Shown: positions 1-11,750, counted from the first letter of the stretch. The stretch: DNA of 64,000 nucleotides from Canna indica (GCA_034359265.1 CP136893.1:18047001-18111000); one strand, 5' to 3'. The notes: a model not told the origin generated them from the letters alone. Translations and numbers: made by a program.

Positions 1-722
1 GATTTGTTTTGAAGGATAGGTGTAGTCATTCTGTTTATAAGATAAACAGCTATAGAAAAGGCATATGGCCAAAATTGTTTAGGAACGGAAGCTTGCGCAA
101 GCAGAGTTAAGCCTGTTTCTACAACATGTCTATGTATCCTCTCAGCTATGCTAACCCTTTGAGGAGTGTAAGGTGGAGAGCAATAATGCTGGATTCCAGA
201 TTTTTGAAAAAAAGATGACAAGCTTATGAATTCTCCTCCTCCGTCTGAATAGACAGTAGTTATTTTGAGGTTGAAGAAGTTTTCAACTAAAGCTTTGAAG
301 GAAATGAACACATTGCTAACATCAGACTTATTCTTAAGAGGATAAAACCAAATATATCAAGTAAAATGGTCAACAAAAATGACATAGTATCGGTGTCCTT
401 TAGATGAAGGAATGGATGTTGGACCCCAAACATCTGTAAACAACAGTTCCAATGGTCGAAAACTTTTAAGAGAAGAATTATGAAAAGGCAACTTGTGACT
501 TTTGTTACATGAACAAGCATCACAATTTTGCTGAATTGAAGATGAACAAGGTAACTGGAATTTAGAAATAATGTGTCGAAGAGCTTTATTGTGAGGGTGG
601 CCAAGACGTTGATGCCAAACTGAAAAACTGGTACTGGAAGCAAGAAATGAATTGTGATGAACAGCTGGAGTGGATGAACACCATTCATAGAGATCATTGT
701 TATTCTGGCCGCGTGCAAGCAA
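1..722 (-). pseudogene. Ty1/Copia retrotransposon fragment: GAG-pre-integrase and integrase core
   Basis: Read on the minus strand, the frame ending at 357 gives a GAG-pre-integrase domain (HQRLGHP, then a CDAC zinc-like motif) followed by the start of an integrase core (LLFTDVWGP, YYVIFVDHFT). An in-frame stop at 357-359 interrupts the integrase. Past it the same frame continues to the window edge with integrase residues such as YSDGGGEF, SPPYTPQ and AERIHRHVVETGLTLLAQAS. This is a decayed pol fragment cut by the window boundary. No LTR is visible, so its full extent and lineage are unknown. Confidence 0.85.
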
Positions 723-1896
723 CTTCCTTGATCTCAGTGGAAGCTAATAATGAAAGAAAAGGATTCATGGTTTCTATTGATCTCAGTGGTTACATATTTA
801 TAGAGAGGGTTGTTACAATCATCATGTAGAAGAAGTTACGGATATCATGGCGAAAACAGAAAGCTAGTGAAACAGAATACTAGTGCTACATAAGCTATAG
901 CTATAGGGAACTGCTGAGGTGGAAGATGACATGGCATATAGTTGTAATACTTAATACGTATAAAGTCAGTTGACACTTGAAGCTGATGGAGACTGAATCA
1001 AAAGTCACTAACGACTCATTTGTCTGATTCCCTAGTGTTGATTGATGTGGGTACTTGAATGCTTGATCCAACATCCACTAAGTTGATTAAAAATTGGTCA
1101 ATTTGAAAATCATGTTGAATTTAATTAACCAATTAATTTGATCTATTCAAAATTAAATTAAAAAAATACTTTGATTAAGAATCAACCGAACATGCATGAT
1201 TGGAAATTAATGGATCAAAGGGTGGGAATTTGCTAGGCAATTAACTTGAAGTAGAATTTAATTAATTGTCTAGTGGAGCATGCGTTTTCTCCTATTGTAA
1301 AAAGCAATATATAGCCAAGGGATGAGTCAAAGTGACGATCAACCAGTTGCATATATGTTTTTCACTTTAAAGTGGACAATTCATGGATGGGCAACAACAA
1401 AGGAAATCTTCTTGATGAGACATTAATATTAGTATATATATTACATGCCTTTATGTGGTATGATTCAAACGCATCAAACATGCACAACTTATCTTGTTTT
1501 AAACTTTTTAGCACTATATATAATTAAGCATGCAGTGCCTCCACTAATTATCCATCCAATTATTAATATTGTTAATTTCTTCCCTTCAACTTGTTGCTCC
1601 ACACCACCAATATATAGTATTCCTTTAGTTTGATACTTGTTAGGTATTTCTAGTTTCGGTGAAGATGATGAACATATGACATGGAAGGCAATACTTTTTG
1701 GGCGATTCATGGCCATTGTGTGGAGATTGACAATTAGCATGTGTTTAAGTAATGTAAATAAAGTGCATAACTTGAGGCAAAAGAAATTGAGCCATGAATT
1801 GTGGGATAAAATTTCTGAAAAATTAAGTAATTGAGGGGGGTTTACTTTTTTGTTGTCTAGACTAAGTTTGTTCTTCCGGACTCGTCATCGGTCTTC
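723..1896. other. Intergenic DNA upstream of PHO1
   Basis: AT-rich sequence with only short open frames and no family signature. The first part may still belong to the Copia remnant to its left, but I cannot align it to a gag. It should hold the distal promoter of the PHO1-type gene. I see no convincing perfect P1BS (GNATATNC) site in it. Confidence 0.5.
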
Positions 1897-1904
1897 TATA
1901 TAAT
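1897..1904 (+). promoter_or_regulatory. TATA box of the PHO1-type gene
   Basis: TATATAAT lies 71 bp upstream of the ATG at 1975, with a pyrimidine-rich leader (CTCCTCGCCTCTCACTCTC) in between. Spacing and context fit a plant core promoter. No transcript data were available. Confidence 0.6.
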
Positions 1905-1974
1905 GCCTTCATCTCCTCGCCTCTCACTCTCTTTACCTCCTTCGCATTAATTCTCATAAACCTGAAAGGGAGAA

Positions 1975-2471
1975 ATGGTGAAGTTCTCACGGGAGCTGGA
2001 GGCGCAGCTGATCCCGGAATGGAAAGACGCCTTCGTCGACTACCGCCAGCTCAAGAAGCAAGTCAAGAAGATCAAGCTCTCCGTCCTCCGATCTTCCCTT
2101 CTTTCCTCTCCCTCCCGTAGTCATCCCTCCCGTGGCCCCTTTAGGTTTTCTCTCTTCGACCCCATCTCATCTCTCGCTGCCCGTTTCCCCGCCCTCCGCC
2201 AAGACCATGACCATGACCTCTCCCCTCCGGTAATCATTCTTCATTTCTTTCTTTCTTTCCGTTTTCGATTAAGTTTCCAAGGACAAGAAACAAGATGACG
2301 TCATTCTTTGCCTTTTCGAATAATGTCATTTTCCTTCTGTGTTTACTTAATCTGTAGGCAGACGACGAGAGTCTTTTCGAGATGGATCTCATGCGATCAA
2401 GAGAAGTTGAAGTAATTAATACATAAAACGATTTCTTGATTGGTTATATTCCTTGATAAATTAATTTGTTG

Positions 2472-2508
<37 letters not shown>

Positions 2509-5500
2509 ATATAATTAAAGGTGAAGGAGTTCATGGAGAAACTGGATCAGGAGCTAGAGAAGGTGAACAACTTCTACACCGCCAAAGAGGAAGAGTTCTG
2601 CGAGCGCAGCGACATCCTAAGCAACCAGCTCCGGATCCTCCTCGACCTCAAGCATCTCCTCCACGACCACCGCCGCCACCGCCTACACTTCACCGCGCCG
2701 CCATCCCCCGGCGGTGGCATTGCCACCTCCCTCCTCAGCAACTCTTCCTCCGGTACGCACCTTACGTGCATTTACTATATATGTCATCGTTGAAACGATG
2801 AGCTAGTGACCGACAAGTCTGACATGAACAAACGGCGGCAGAGCTGGAGAGCGCAGCGGCCGCCGCCTCGTCGGCGGCGGAGGAGGAGGAGCGGGAGGAC
2901 GAGGAGGAGATAATGGAAGAGGTGATAGCGGCGCTGGAGAGGAACGGCGTGAGCTTCGTCGGGAAGGCGGCGAAGGAGACGAAGAGCAGCGGGAAGCTGA
3001 GGGCGGCACCGTCGCTGAGGATCGACATCCCGCGGACGACGCCGACCTGGGCCATCTCGATGATCTGGGAGGACCTCGTCAATAACGGCGCCCGGAAGGA
3101 GGGCGGTGGAGATTACGTGAACAGGAAGAAGCTGGACCGGGCGGAGAAGATGATAAGAGAAGCGTTCGTGCAACTCTACCGCGGTTTGGGACTTCTCAAA
3201 ACCTACAGGTCTCGTGCCTGTATATAGAATTACAATTCAATCAATAATCAATTTATTTATATATTATTTTTATTGATTATTTATATAATTGCTTAGGGTA
3301 AAAGGTTTATTTAAATTAATTAATGTTGCAGCTTGTTGAACATGGAGGCCTTCAGGAAAATCCTCAAAAAGTTCGAAAAGGTAATGAGAATCCTAAATAG
3401 AATTATGTTGTTTTTCTAATCAAAAATCAAACTAAAGTAGAATTTAACAATTTAAATTGACATTTAATATTCTAATTAATTAGCTCATATATACTAAGCT
3501 AATTGTGCTGGGATTCGTAGGTCTCAAACCAACAACAAGAATCCGCTGCGTTCTCGAGGATTGTTAAAAGATCTCAATTTGCCAGCTCAGACAAGGTATT
3601 ATTATATTGTTGTTTCAGGGAAGCAAATTTTCATCAGATTACTTCACTGAATAAAATTATTATGACACTGAGTGGATCAACATGAGTAAATTGGATAATG
3701 AATGAGTAACATGTGAATGAACATATTTTTTTTCCTCATATATTTACTTGCTCCATAAAATTTATTTATGGAGATTATTAATGTAGTAGTTTTATTTCAA
3801 ATTCATTCTTTATTGTTATTAATATATCCATTTAAAATTTAATATCTCAATTTTGCTTAAAATTCTAGCTTTTAAAACTTTGATTAAAATTAATTCTTTT
3901 CACCTCACTTGGACATCTCTGACTCATGACTAAAAATATATCAAGAATAATCGAATATGATCTAAAAAGTTTAACTAAGAAAACCCATGTTTTAATTACT
4001 AAATATTAAAATGGTGGTGGCGTGAAATGAGTGGATGCAGGTGATAAAGATGGGGGACGAGGTGGAATCCATCTTCACAAGTCACTTTGCCGGAAATGAC
4101 AGAAAAAAGGCTATGAAGTTCCTCCGACCTCAACAGCCCAAGGAATCCCACACCATCACCTTCTTCCTCGGTATAAATATATTAATATATATTGTTTGTG
4201 ACGCACGCATTATTGCATGTTTTCTGGGTGCCTACTGAGTAAGAACCGGCAAGGAAAGCCCTTATATATATCCTATCGTTTGCTGGTTAGTTAATGGCGT
4301 GAGTCTGTAAGATGAGAAGATTATATATATTATATATACATGTAACAGATTAATAAATGCAAGAGGTTTGTACATTTGTGTTCCTTGCATGCAGGTTTGT
4401 TCACAGGAAGCTTTGTGACGTTGTTCACAGTCTACGCCATCTTGGCTCATTTAAGCGGCATCTTTTCCGATAAAGCCGGCTACGTGGAAACCGTCTACCC
4501 CATCTTCAGGTCCTTTTTCATATCATCTATTTATTAAGAATTTGGCCACAATAGCTTAATTAATTATTGCATGAATGCAGTATGTTTGCGCTTATTAGCC
4601 TGCACATATTTCTGTACGGGTGCAATATCTTGGCGTGGAGAAGCACAAGAATAAACCAAAACTTCATATTCGAGTTCTCCGCAAACACAGCGCTCAAACA
4701 CAGGGATGCCTTCCTCATCAGCTCTTCCCTGATGACCGCCGTCGTCACCGCTCTCGTCGTCCACCTCCTGCTTCGCTCCGCTGGGCTCTCCCAACGCCAC
4801 GTCGATGCCATCCCCGGAGCCATCTTACTGGTCCGTACATACTTATACGTCTATTATTTAATTATTTTTGTAATTTAATTAATTAACTAAAATATGGTTA
4901 ATTATATATGCAGCTGCTCACAGGAATACTCGTATGCCCATTTAACATCTTCTACCGCTCCACGCGCTACTGCTTCATTCGAGTGATGCGCAACATCGTG
5001 TTTTCACCTTTGTACAAGGTAATCAATTTCCTTTCATGCATTGCATATATGGGTTCAGCAATATTAATAATTAATATATGTTTTATTTCAGGTGCTCATG
5101 GTTGACTTCTTCATGGCTGACCAGCTAACCAGCCAGGTATAATCTTTGCCAGTCGCCTTAATTTGAACCGTGCTAATTGAATAATTCCATTTCTGAGATT
5201 AACAAATGCATCCAGATTCCCTTGCTGAGGCACATGGAGTTGACAGCGTGTTCTTTTACGGCGGCCGGATTCAAGGTACGTGCACCCTTACGAGACTTGC
5301 ACTCGAAGCCCCCAGTACAAATTGTTGGCCTACATCATCTCCTTCCTCCCCTACTATTGGCGTGCAATGCAGGTATATTATATATATATATATATACTTA
5401 GAATTTTTTTGCAAATTCTTCTAGTTTTGATTGATTTTGTTGGCTATACCTACTGTAGTGTTTCAGGAGGTACGCGGAGGAGGGTTTTGACATGAACCAC

Positions 5501-6167
5501 CTGGCAAACGCCGGCAAGTACATATCGGCGATGGTGGCAGCTGCGGCGAGGTTTAAGTATGCTGTGGAACCCACATCCGTGTGGCTGGTCATCGTTATAA
5601 TCACTTCCATGGGCGCTACAATGTATCAGCTGTTCTGGGACTTCGTCAAGGATTGGGGGCTGTTTGATTTGAAATCTAAGAATCTAATGCTCAGGGACGA
5701 GCTCATACTGAAGAACAAGTGCACCTATTATGCCTCCATTGTGAGTTTAATTTTATTTATATATTTATCTTGTTGATTCTTTTCCTCTAGTAATTTAAAG
5801 TTCAAATTGTAATATATAATGCAGGCTTTGAACTTGGTGCTGAGACTGGCATGGATAGAGAGCGTGATGCGGCTGAGCCTGGGGAAGGTGGAGCACAGAA
5901 TGGTGGATTTCTTGCTTGCTTCCTTGGAGGTCATTCGACGTGGCCATTGGAATTTTTACAGGTATAATTCAGTTCTTAAATTGTTGAGATTTAATTAAAT
6001 GTATGCATGCTTGCATGCATGACTAGCATTTGTTCTTTAATGGAGATTTGATTAATTGCTATGAACATATATGAAGGCTGGAGAATGAGCATCTGAACAA
6101 TGTGGGCAAGTTCAGAGCTGTGAAAACTGTGCCACTGCCATTTTGTGAGTTGATTTCTGATGATTAA
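1975..6167 (+). CDS. PHO1: PHO1-type phosphate exporter (SPX-EXS), 15 exons, frameshift in exon 12
   Basis: Exports inorganic phosphate, in the family mainly for xylem loading; PHO1 proteins act in Golgi/endomembrane and plasma membrane, with the SPX domain sensing inositol pyrophosphates. Exons by GT-AG sites and homology: 1975-2229, 2358-2411, 2521-2752, 2842-3208, 3332-3380, 3521-3595, 4041-4170, 4395-4509, 4581-4830, 4914-5018, 5092-5136, 5216-5372, 5459-5740, 5825-5961, 6077-6167. The SPX domain covers residues 1 to about 345: [20 protein letters not shown] at the start, a lysine cluster [12 protein letters not shown], and [14 protein letters not shown] near 305-318. Transmembrane helices follow at about 385-545, then EXS to the C-terminus ([44 protein letters not shown]). 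Summed exons are 2344 nt, one too many: 5276-5279 (GTAC) breaks the frame between AAGFK and the expected HPYETC. Without it the protein would be about 780 residues, the family length. Either a recent pseudogene, a splice-rescued allele or a sequencing error. Confidence 0.93.
2475..2504. repeat. (AT)n microsatellite in PHO1 intron 2
   Basis: About 15 AT units run up close to the acceptor of exon 3 (exon starts 2521). A likely length-polymorphic marker. Confidence 0.95.
5379..5396. repeat. (TA)n microsatellite just after the exon 12 donor
   Basis: A TA run begins 6 bp after the GT donor at 5373-5374 of the PHO1-type gene. Confidence 0.9.
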
Positions 6168-6187
6168 TTCAGCATGCAAATATATAC

Positions 6188-6304
6188 GGAGAAGAAGAAG
6201 AAGAAGAAGAAGAAGAAGAAGAAGAAAAAGAAGAAGAAGAAGAAGAAGAAAAAGAAGAAGAATAAGAAGAAGAGAAGAACAAAGAAGATGAAGAAGATGA
6301 AGAA
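6188..6304. repeat. (GAA)n trinucleotide microsatellite 3' of PHO1
   Basis: Near-pure GAA repeat with a few AAA, AAT and GAT interruptions, starting 21 bp after the stop codon. It is therefore probably in the 3' UTR of the PHO1-type gene. Confidence 0.95.
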
Positions 6305-7478
6305 ATTAACAGAGCTAAATAAAAGCTTCATTAATTTTTTTTATATGTCCTAATTAATTCCTTGAGAACAAGAATAGTTGATTGATTTCTATAATAAATT
6401 AATTTGGGCGGGTGGGGAGGATAAAAATATGAGCAAATTAATTGTGGAACAAAGGGCCGGGTGAGCCCAACATATTGGAAGCGTTTCGTTTTCCTAGTTG
6501 GTCAGGCCGCCAAATTAGTGTTAGCCATTTGATTGGTCAATATGGTCAATATATACTTGGGGTGGCACCTGCTACGAGATAATGATGACATAAATTGGAT
6601 GTCCATATAAATTTTGGTTGGGCCCTACATTCTCATGGGTGTAAATGGGTCAAGTCATGCATGGACCACGAGAAGCAGAAATGTATATACATCATGTTTT
6701 CTGTTTTAAGTTCCATAATATTTATTTATATATAATGATTTAAGCTAGCACATCTCATTCATTTTGACTATGAAAGGGTTAATATACTCACAATGTGCAT
6801 TTTACAAGAAATACTACAATCTAATATCGAACCTCAGATTTATTGATAATATAATTGAATGCGTAATCGTTAAACTACTAATATATGGGTCCATAATTAA
6901 TTTGATACGATCGAGCTTTTTTCGGCCGGCCTACTAAGGAGGTAAAGCTCTCCCAATAGTAGTTTTCCTCATTCACAAGACTCATCGAAAATTCGATTAA
7001 CCAAAAAAGTAATCCGAAATCGAATCAAATCTTTAGGTATGTTTAGGAATTGTTTGATTGCGTATAGATGATAGCAAATCTGCAAATAAATGAATTTAGG
7101 CTTATATATAGTCACTTGCAATCCAACCTTTCTTCAACTGCCACTCATTGACTAACACAATGCAACAATACAAGTTTATCAGATTAGTGTGAACTATATA
7201 TTCACCTCATCCTGCTGCAGTGCTTCCGCCATGAAGCAGTAGAGAACTACGGCATTGTGCGCCACCATCCTCTCCAAAAGGCGCACGCTTTGCGCGTCTT
7301 TTCACTTTCCTGTACATCTTTTTCTTCTCCCTCATCACAACTTCTCCACCTTTACAACTGCCTAATTCTCTTTTCCACGATTATGGAAATAAATAAAGCG
7401 ACCACTTCCAAGTTAATCAATTATATCACGCATTAAGTTAATTAGATGGCAGCCACCTTCTCTCCACTCCATTACTCC
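6305..7478. other. Intergenic DNA between PHO1 and the plantacyanin
   Basis: AT-rich, no coding signature. The part nearest 7478 should be promoter of the plantacyanin gene. It includes a pyrimidine-rich stretch (about 7310-7375) but no element I can name with confidence. Confidence 0.5.
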
Positions 7479-7486
7479 TATATAAA
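7479..7486 (+). promoter_or_regulatory. TATA box of the plantacyanin gene
   Basis: TATATAAA lies 76 bp upstream of the chosen ATG (7562), in the usual position for a plant core promoter. Confidence 0.7.
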
Positions 7487-7561
7487 TGCAGCATGCAGCT
7501 GATTATATATCCATTGCAGCTAGCCAGCTCTCTAGTTATAGAAATAGCTAGAATACTAATT

Positions 7562-8037
7562 ATGGCCATGAGAAGAGGCAGTCTCAGTGCGGCGATGCTT
7601 GTCGCGCTCTTGCTCGCTGTTTCCTCTCCAGTGCACTCTGATGCTTCGACCCATGTTGTTGGGGACTCGCAGGGATGGGGCTTCTCGGTGTCCTACGCCG
7701 ACTGGGCTAAGAGCAGGAGCTTTGCTGCCGGTGACACGATGGGTCAGCTCTCTTAATTTCTCTCTCTTTCAATTAATTTGGTCACCAATCAGGGCAAATT
7801 TTAGGTTATAATTAATCGTTTCAATATTACGATGTTGGTGCAGTTTTCAACTATCAACAAGGTGTGCATAACGTTGCGCCGGTGAGTGCTGCGGGGTACA
7901 GGAGCTGCAAGGCCTCTGTGAGCGCAGCGACGACGGGTAATGACAAGTTCACGCTCAAGAGAGGGGCCAACTACTTTATTTGCAGTATTCCTTCTCACTG
8001 TGCCGCAGGCATGAAGATTCAAGTGATTGCCAACTAA
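7562..8037 (+). CDS. Plantacyanin / basic blue protein (type I copper phytocyanin)
   Basis: Small secreted blue copper protein. The family moves electrons and has been linked to pollen tube guidance and cell-wall redox. Two exons, 7562-7742 and 7844-8037, encode 124 residues. A signal peptide spans roughly residues 1-28 (MRRGSLSAAMLVALLLAVSS). The plastocyanin-like fold follows (VVGDSQGWGF, FAAGDTMVFNY). Copper ligands are His69 (GVHNV), Cys107, His112 and Met117 (YFICSIPSHCAAGM), and Cys82-Cys113 form the conserved disulphide. The Met ligand separates plantacyanins from Gln-type stellacyanins. There is no C-terminal hydrophobic tail, so no GPI anchor as in early nodulin-like proteins. The ATG at 7562 was chosen because it gives the signal peptide and lies just after the TATA box; an in-frame ATG follows at 7568. 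Intron position is the usual phytocyanin one. It looks intact. Confidence 0.94.
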
Positions 8038-8236
8038 TTTAAGTATATATTTGCAAGCAAGAAATTACTGACTAAGCTTCAAGTCTCCAAGAATCATCGG
8101 ACCACTTAATGAATAAGTTGATTAATAAGGAAGCTTTCATATATATTTGTGTGCCAAGATGCGATATTGCTATTTGTCCTTTAATACAAAAAGAATAAAA
8201 AAAATATGCAGTTCTTTTTAATTTGAGGTTTAAATT
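8038..8236. other. Plantacyanin 3' flank
   Basis: AT-rich 3' UTR and flank with A-rich stretches (for example near 8185-8205). No other feature seen. Confidence 0.5.
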
Positions 8237-8447
8237 AACTACTAGAAATTATGCGATTTGTGACAATTGTGACTGCAAAATAACGGTCTTTTGCGGTCAC
8301 AACTGTGAGTCTGCAATGATTGTGAATGGGCATCCCTAACGAGTGACGACATTGTGGCCAAAGAATTAGCCATTGCAGAATATTCAATTCACGGTCACTT
8401 TGCGACTAGTGTCCGTGACCGCTAGTTATCGTCGCAAAATTATAAGA
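8237..8447. mobile_element. Probable CACTA transposon terminal fragment
   Basis: Begins with AACTACTAGAAATTATGCG, close to the plant CACTA terminus CACTACTAGAAA. It is rich in short subterminal motifs in both orientations (TTGTGAC, GCGGTCACAA, CGTCGCAAAA), as in CACTA ends. It stops where the Tat-type LTR starts at 8448, so it seems cut by that insertion. The first base is A rather than C and no second terminus is visible. Confidence 0.4.
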
Positions 8448-8870
8448 TGTTCCTATCTAAGAATTAGGGCCTGGTCCGGTTCGGTGTCTCTCATTGTCTG
8501 GTTCGACGACGGGAGGGGTGGGGGTGGGGGGTGGGGTGGGAGGGACCTGCAAAAGACACTTTGATACTCAAGTCAATGGGCTCCAAGGTAGACGTAATAA
8601 AATTGGAATCATGATTACCTAAGGCGTGTGTGTCTGTATTTATTACAGGTGAAAGTGATGACGCCACCCGATAATCTCGTAGGGATATTGCTTAGAGTGG
8701 GTCAAGGCTGATCCTAGAGATGACGGGCTTGTAATGGTGTATCCCTCGTGATAAGGGAGGACGTGGATGTCCTTGTTTGGTCGGGTGGAGCCATTTGATT
8801 CGGCTTAAATTAAGTTGTGGGGCGCTATTGGGTCTAATTCAACCGGGCTCAATAGTTCTAGTCCAGTCCA
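8448..8870 (-). repeat. Left (3') LTR of the Tat-type element
   Basis: Aligns along its length with 35055-35536: shared blocks include TGGTCYGGTTCG, GCAAAAGACA, GATAATCTCGT-like and GGGTCTAATTC, ending in AGTCCA. Next to it, 8871-8885 on the minus strand is a G-rich polypurine tract, which fixes this as the 3' LTR of a minus-strand element. It contains a G-tract at 8513-8545 that the other copy lacks. Confidence 0.75.
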
Positions 8871-9808
8871 CAGCCCCCGACCTCGGTCGGAGTCTGGAGG
8901 AGTGTGTGCCGAGCTCTTAAGTACGGCTAGTCGTTGTCTTTTGGTATCTCTGAGAAATTCTTTGGAACATTCTTCCAAGCTGTAGTGGATGGCCAGGGAG
9001 CCGAGCTAGATATTGCTTTAAAGTGGTTGACCATAAAGGTTAAGCAGATGGCTACTAAAGCCAAGTTTGAATTGGAGCAACGAGTGACTATGGGGACCAT
9101 GTTGAAGTGTACGATCGCGAGACTAAGTAGTGGTTGTGGGTACTAGTCTGGAAAAATCGGTCGTGAAGGCCGAATTAGAGCAGATGATTGGGGAGGCCAT
9201 GTGGGGGGGATAATCGATCATGAAGATCGAGCTGGAGCAATCAGTCGTAAAGGCTGAACTGGAGTAGAGGCCAAGCCGGTTAGAGCGAGTGGACGGCCGT
9301 AGAGGCCGAATTGAAAAGACTGACCATGGAAGCCGAAGCGATTTCCTATCTTGTCCTGAGGTGAGTCGAATCGACATATTTTTGCCGTGTTGTTCTTATC
9401 CCTCTTCGGCTTTTGTGCCTCGTATGGCAACTTTTTGTCGTAGGACTTTCTCTTCCCTCATGGCATCTTCCAATTGGCCCCTTACACCCTCGGTTGAAGA
9501 GGTGATCAGGGTGGAAAAGGGAGTTTTCGCACGTTCTCCCTTGTTCCCTAAGAAGCCACCGGTTTCGTTTGAACGGTCTAGATTTGTTTTTGTCGAGATT
9601 GCTCATGCTACAATGAGAGGAGGTTCTTCGCCTGTTATGCCGCCTATAAAACCTTTTTTATTTCTTGCCTCTGAAGTCTAGCTTTTTCCTTGACACGGTG
9701 CCTTTAGGGATTTTCTTCGGCAACAACTTCAAATTTTGCTCGATTGTCGCCATTTTCATTTCTTCTTTAGGTGTGTTTTTCGTTGTTCTTTTAGGTCCTG
9801 TATTAGAT
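8871..9808. other. Tat-type element 3' UTR / leader of the antisense ORF
   Basis: Degenerate sequence between the PPT and the antisense promoter. It carries imperfect internal repeats (GAGCTAGAT, GAATTAGAGCAG, GAGCTGGAGCAATC, GAACTGGAG around 9000-9260) that look like decayed copies of a coiled-coil-coding unit. No intact frame. Confidence 0.45.
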
Positions 9809-9819
9809 CTATATATTTA
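9809..9819 (+). promoter_or_regulatory. TATA box for the antisense ORF
   Basis: CTATATATTTA lies about 40 bp upstream of the antisense ATG at 9852, in the opposite direction to the element's own genes. Position and sequence fit a core promoter; activity is inferred. Confidence 0.45.
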
Positions 9820-9864
9820 AACCGACTCGTCCCCGTTCTAGGGTTTCCTCGATGGCGAGAAAAT

Positions 9865-11317
9865 TGTTGTAGGAAATCTGACACTGGAAGGGGGGTTGAA
9901 TAGTGTCAGTCCCCTTTTTAGATTTAATCAATTTTAACTTCACTTAAGTGCAAGTATTTCTTAACAATGGATGTGATCAAATATTAATAACAATGATAGG
10001 CAAACAAGAAAGCAATGCAGATAAGAATAATTATAGTTGTTCGGTCAACGGCCTATTCCACTACCTTGGCGGATTTCTAACCACTACTTTATAGAGTTTG
10101 TGTTTCCCTTTGAATACAATGAGAACACTCTTCTCACAACTCTGAGAACCCCTCAAACCAATTCACCTAGGCAAAACATAATTCTACAAAGTTTCCCCTA
10201 AGTGTTTCCTTAGCACACCTAGCAGCTATTTCAGATGGAAAATAAGTCTGAATTAAAACTTCAAATACAATGTAAATTAAAGAGCTTAAGGATAGAAAGA
10301 AAAACCAAAGCTCTTTTCCCAAGCCTTCACTCCTTCAACTTGTTAGATGATAGACTCGAGTTGTAGCAGAGTTGAGGAAAGCAGGCACTTGGAGCAGATT
10401 TTGACAAAAATTTAGGGCGTAGCAAAACGATCACTTTGAAGGCTTTCAACCGCTTGTATGATTGCTCAATAATTTTTCTAAGAAGCTTTTAAGAAGATAG
10501 GTGAGTGATATTTATAACCCCTCAACTGAACGGGCGATTAAACGACTAGAAAACTAGCTGTTACACCCGTTCTGGGGATTTTTTGCACTGTTCGGTCGAC
10601 CAACGGGTCGACCGAATGAGTCGCAGCTTCCTCTATCCCAGATCCGGTCCACCAAATCGGTCGACCGCTGCCGGGAAGCTGAAGGCGCAACCTGCGATTC
10701 CTAATCCGGTCGATCGAATCGGTCGATCGTTGCAGAGAAGCCTTGACACGGCTTTGTGATCTGCCATCCGGTCGACCGATGAGCCTTCTTCCAGATTCTG
10801 TCTTCGGTCTGTCGATCGATCGATCGACCAACGTAACCTTTCGCCAATGCTTCACCAACTTCGGTCGACCGACAGGTTGACCGAATGGTTACTGCCATTT
10901 TTTGGCATCAATCGGTCGATCGTCTGGTCGACCAACAAGGCTATATCCAACATTCTGCCTTGTTTGGTCGATTGACCGATCGACCGAACTCAGGCTGAGG
11001 CTAATTTTTACATTGAATTTGTTACATGCCTTTTTGGGGTTTAGTTACCAAGTTTCAACTTGGATAACTTTATAATTTGGCTTGGGATAAAATCACCCTA
11101 GGGGTATATTACATGATTTCTACTTAATTTGTACCCGAGCCTTTATTTGACATTCTTTTCTATTGTTTCTTGACGATATTTTCTTTTGTTTCTCTGAATG
11201 AAGTTAGCATGCTTATCGCAACCTCAACCTGAACTCCAAACTTCACACAGGGATTAAATACATGTTTGTTATCATCAAAATGAAGATGAAAGCTTAAGAG
11301 AGACCCTTAAGCCAACA
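9865..11317 (-). repeat. Left (3') LTR of the SIRE-like element
   Basis: 1453 bp, matching 16553-17996 over its full length. On the minus strand it starts TGTTGGCTTAAGGG and ends CCTACAACA. It holds a dense cluster of GGTCGACC/GGTCGATC palindromes (about 10580-10985) just upstream, in element sense, of a TATA motif (TTATAAATA, plus-strand 10509-10517). Confidence 0.92.
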
Positions 11318-11750
11318 ATCTCCCCCTTTTTGATGATGACAAACATAACAAGGAATTTTAAGAAAGCATATGCATATTTTTTTGTGAGTTTGAGTTAAGA
11401 CATTCATGAGTTAAGATATACAAGATATAAAACTCAACATATGCATACAAATGCTTATAACTCAACCTATGATCCCCTTATCAATGTACATATCATTTTT
11501 GTAACTCCCCCTAACTATATGCATCGTAAAAATCGAGTGTGACCTTACTTTTTCTCCCCCTTTTGACATCAATCAAAAAGGGTAAGAATTAAGGTAGAAT
11601 TAATGATTTTCATCATAAAAACCAAGAAAGCCATAAAATCACGTATCATCTACCACTATAGTCCTTCCTATTAATGTAAGCCTATAGAAGGCAAACATCA
11701 ATAAGTCGCAAAGCCCCACTACAAAGCATTATATAAGTGTGATGATACTT
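11318..11750 (-). other. PPT and 3' untranslated part of the SIRE-like element
   Basis: Begins with the polypurine tract (plus-strand ATCTCCCCCTTTTT at 11318-11331), then AT-rich non-coding sequence up to the RNase H end. A second pyrimidine run, CTCCCCCTTTTGACATC near 11556, resembles a PPT duplicate. Confidence 0.7.

Noticed and set aside
2574..3173. Minus-strand open frames opposite PHO1 exons 3-4
   Set aside because: GC-rich exon antisense; Pro/Ser/Arg-rich low-complexity products with no family match. The plus-strand exons explain the openness.
5276..5294. 19-bp GT...AG 'intron' that would restore the PHO1 frame
   Set aside because: Far below the size plant spliceosomes use; it would also delete conserved HPYE. 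The 5276-5458 intron is the more plausible rescue.
8513..8545. G-tract as a functional G-quadruplex promoter element
   Set aside because: It lies inside a decayed LTR and is absent from the partner LTR; more likely a private expansion.
9289..9681. 130-codon plus-strand frame between the Tat LTR and the antisense ORF
   Set aside because: No recognisable domain. It lies in 3' UTR-like sequence with a minus-strand frame over the same stretch; no support beyond length.
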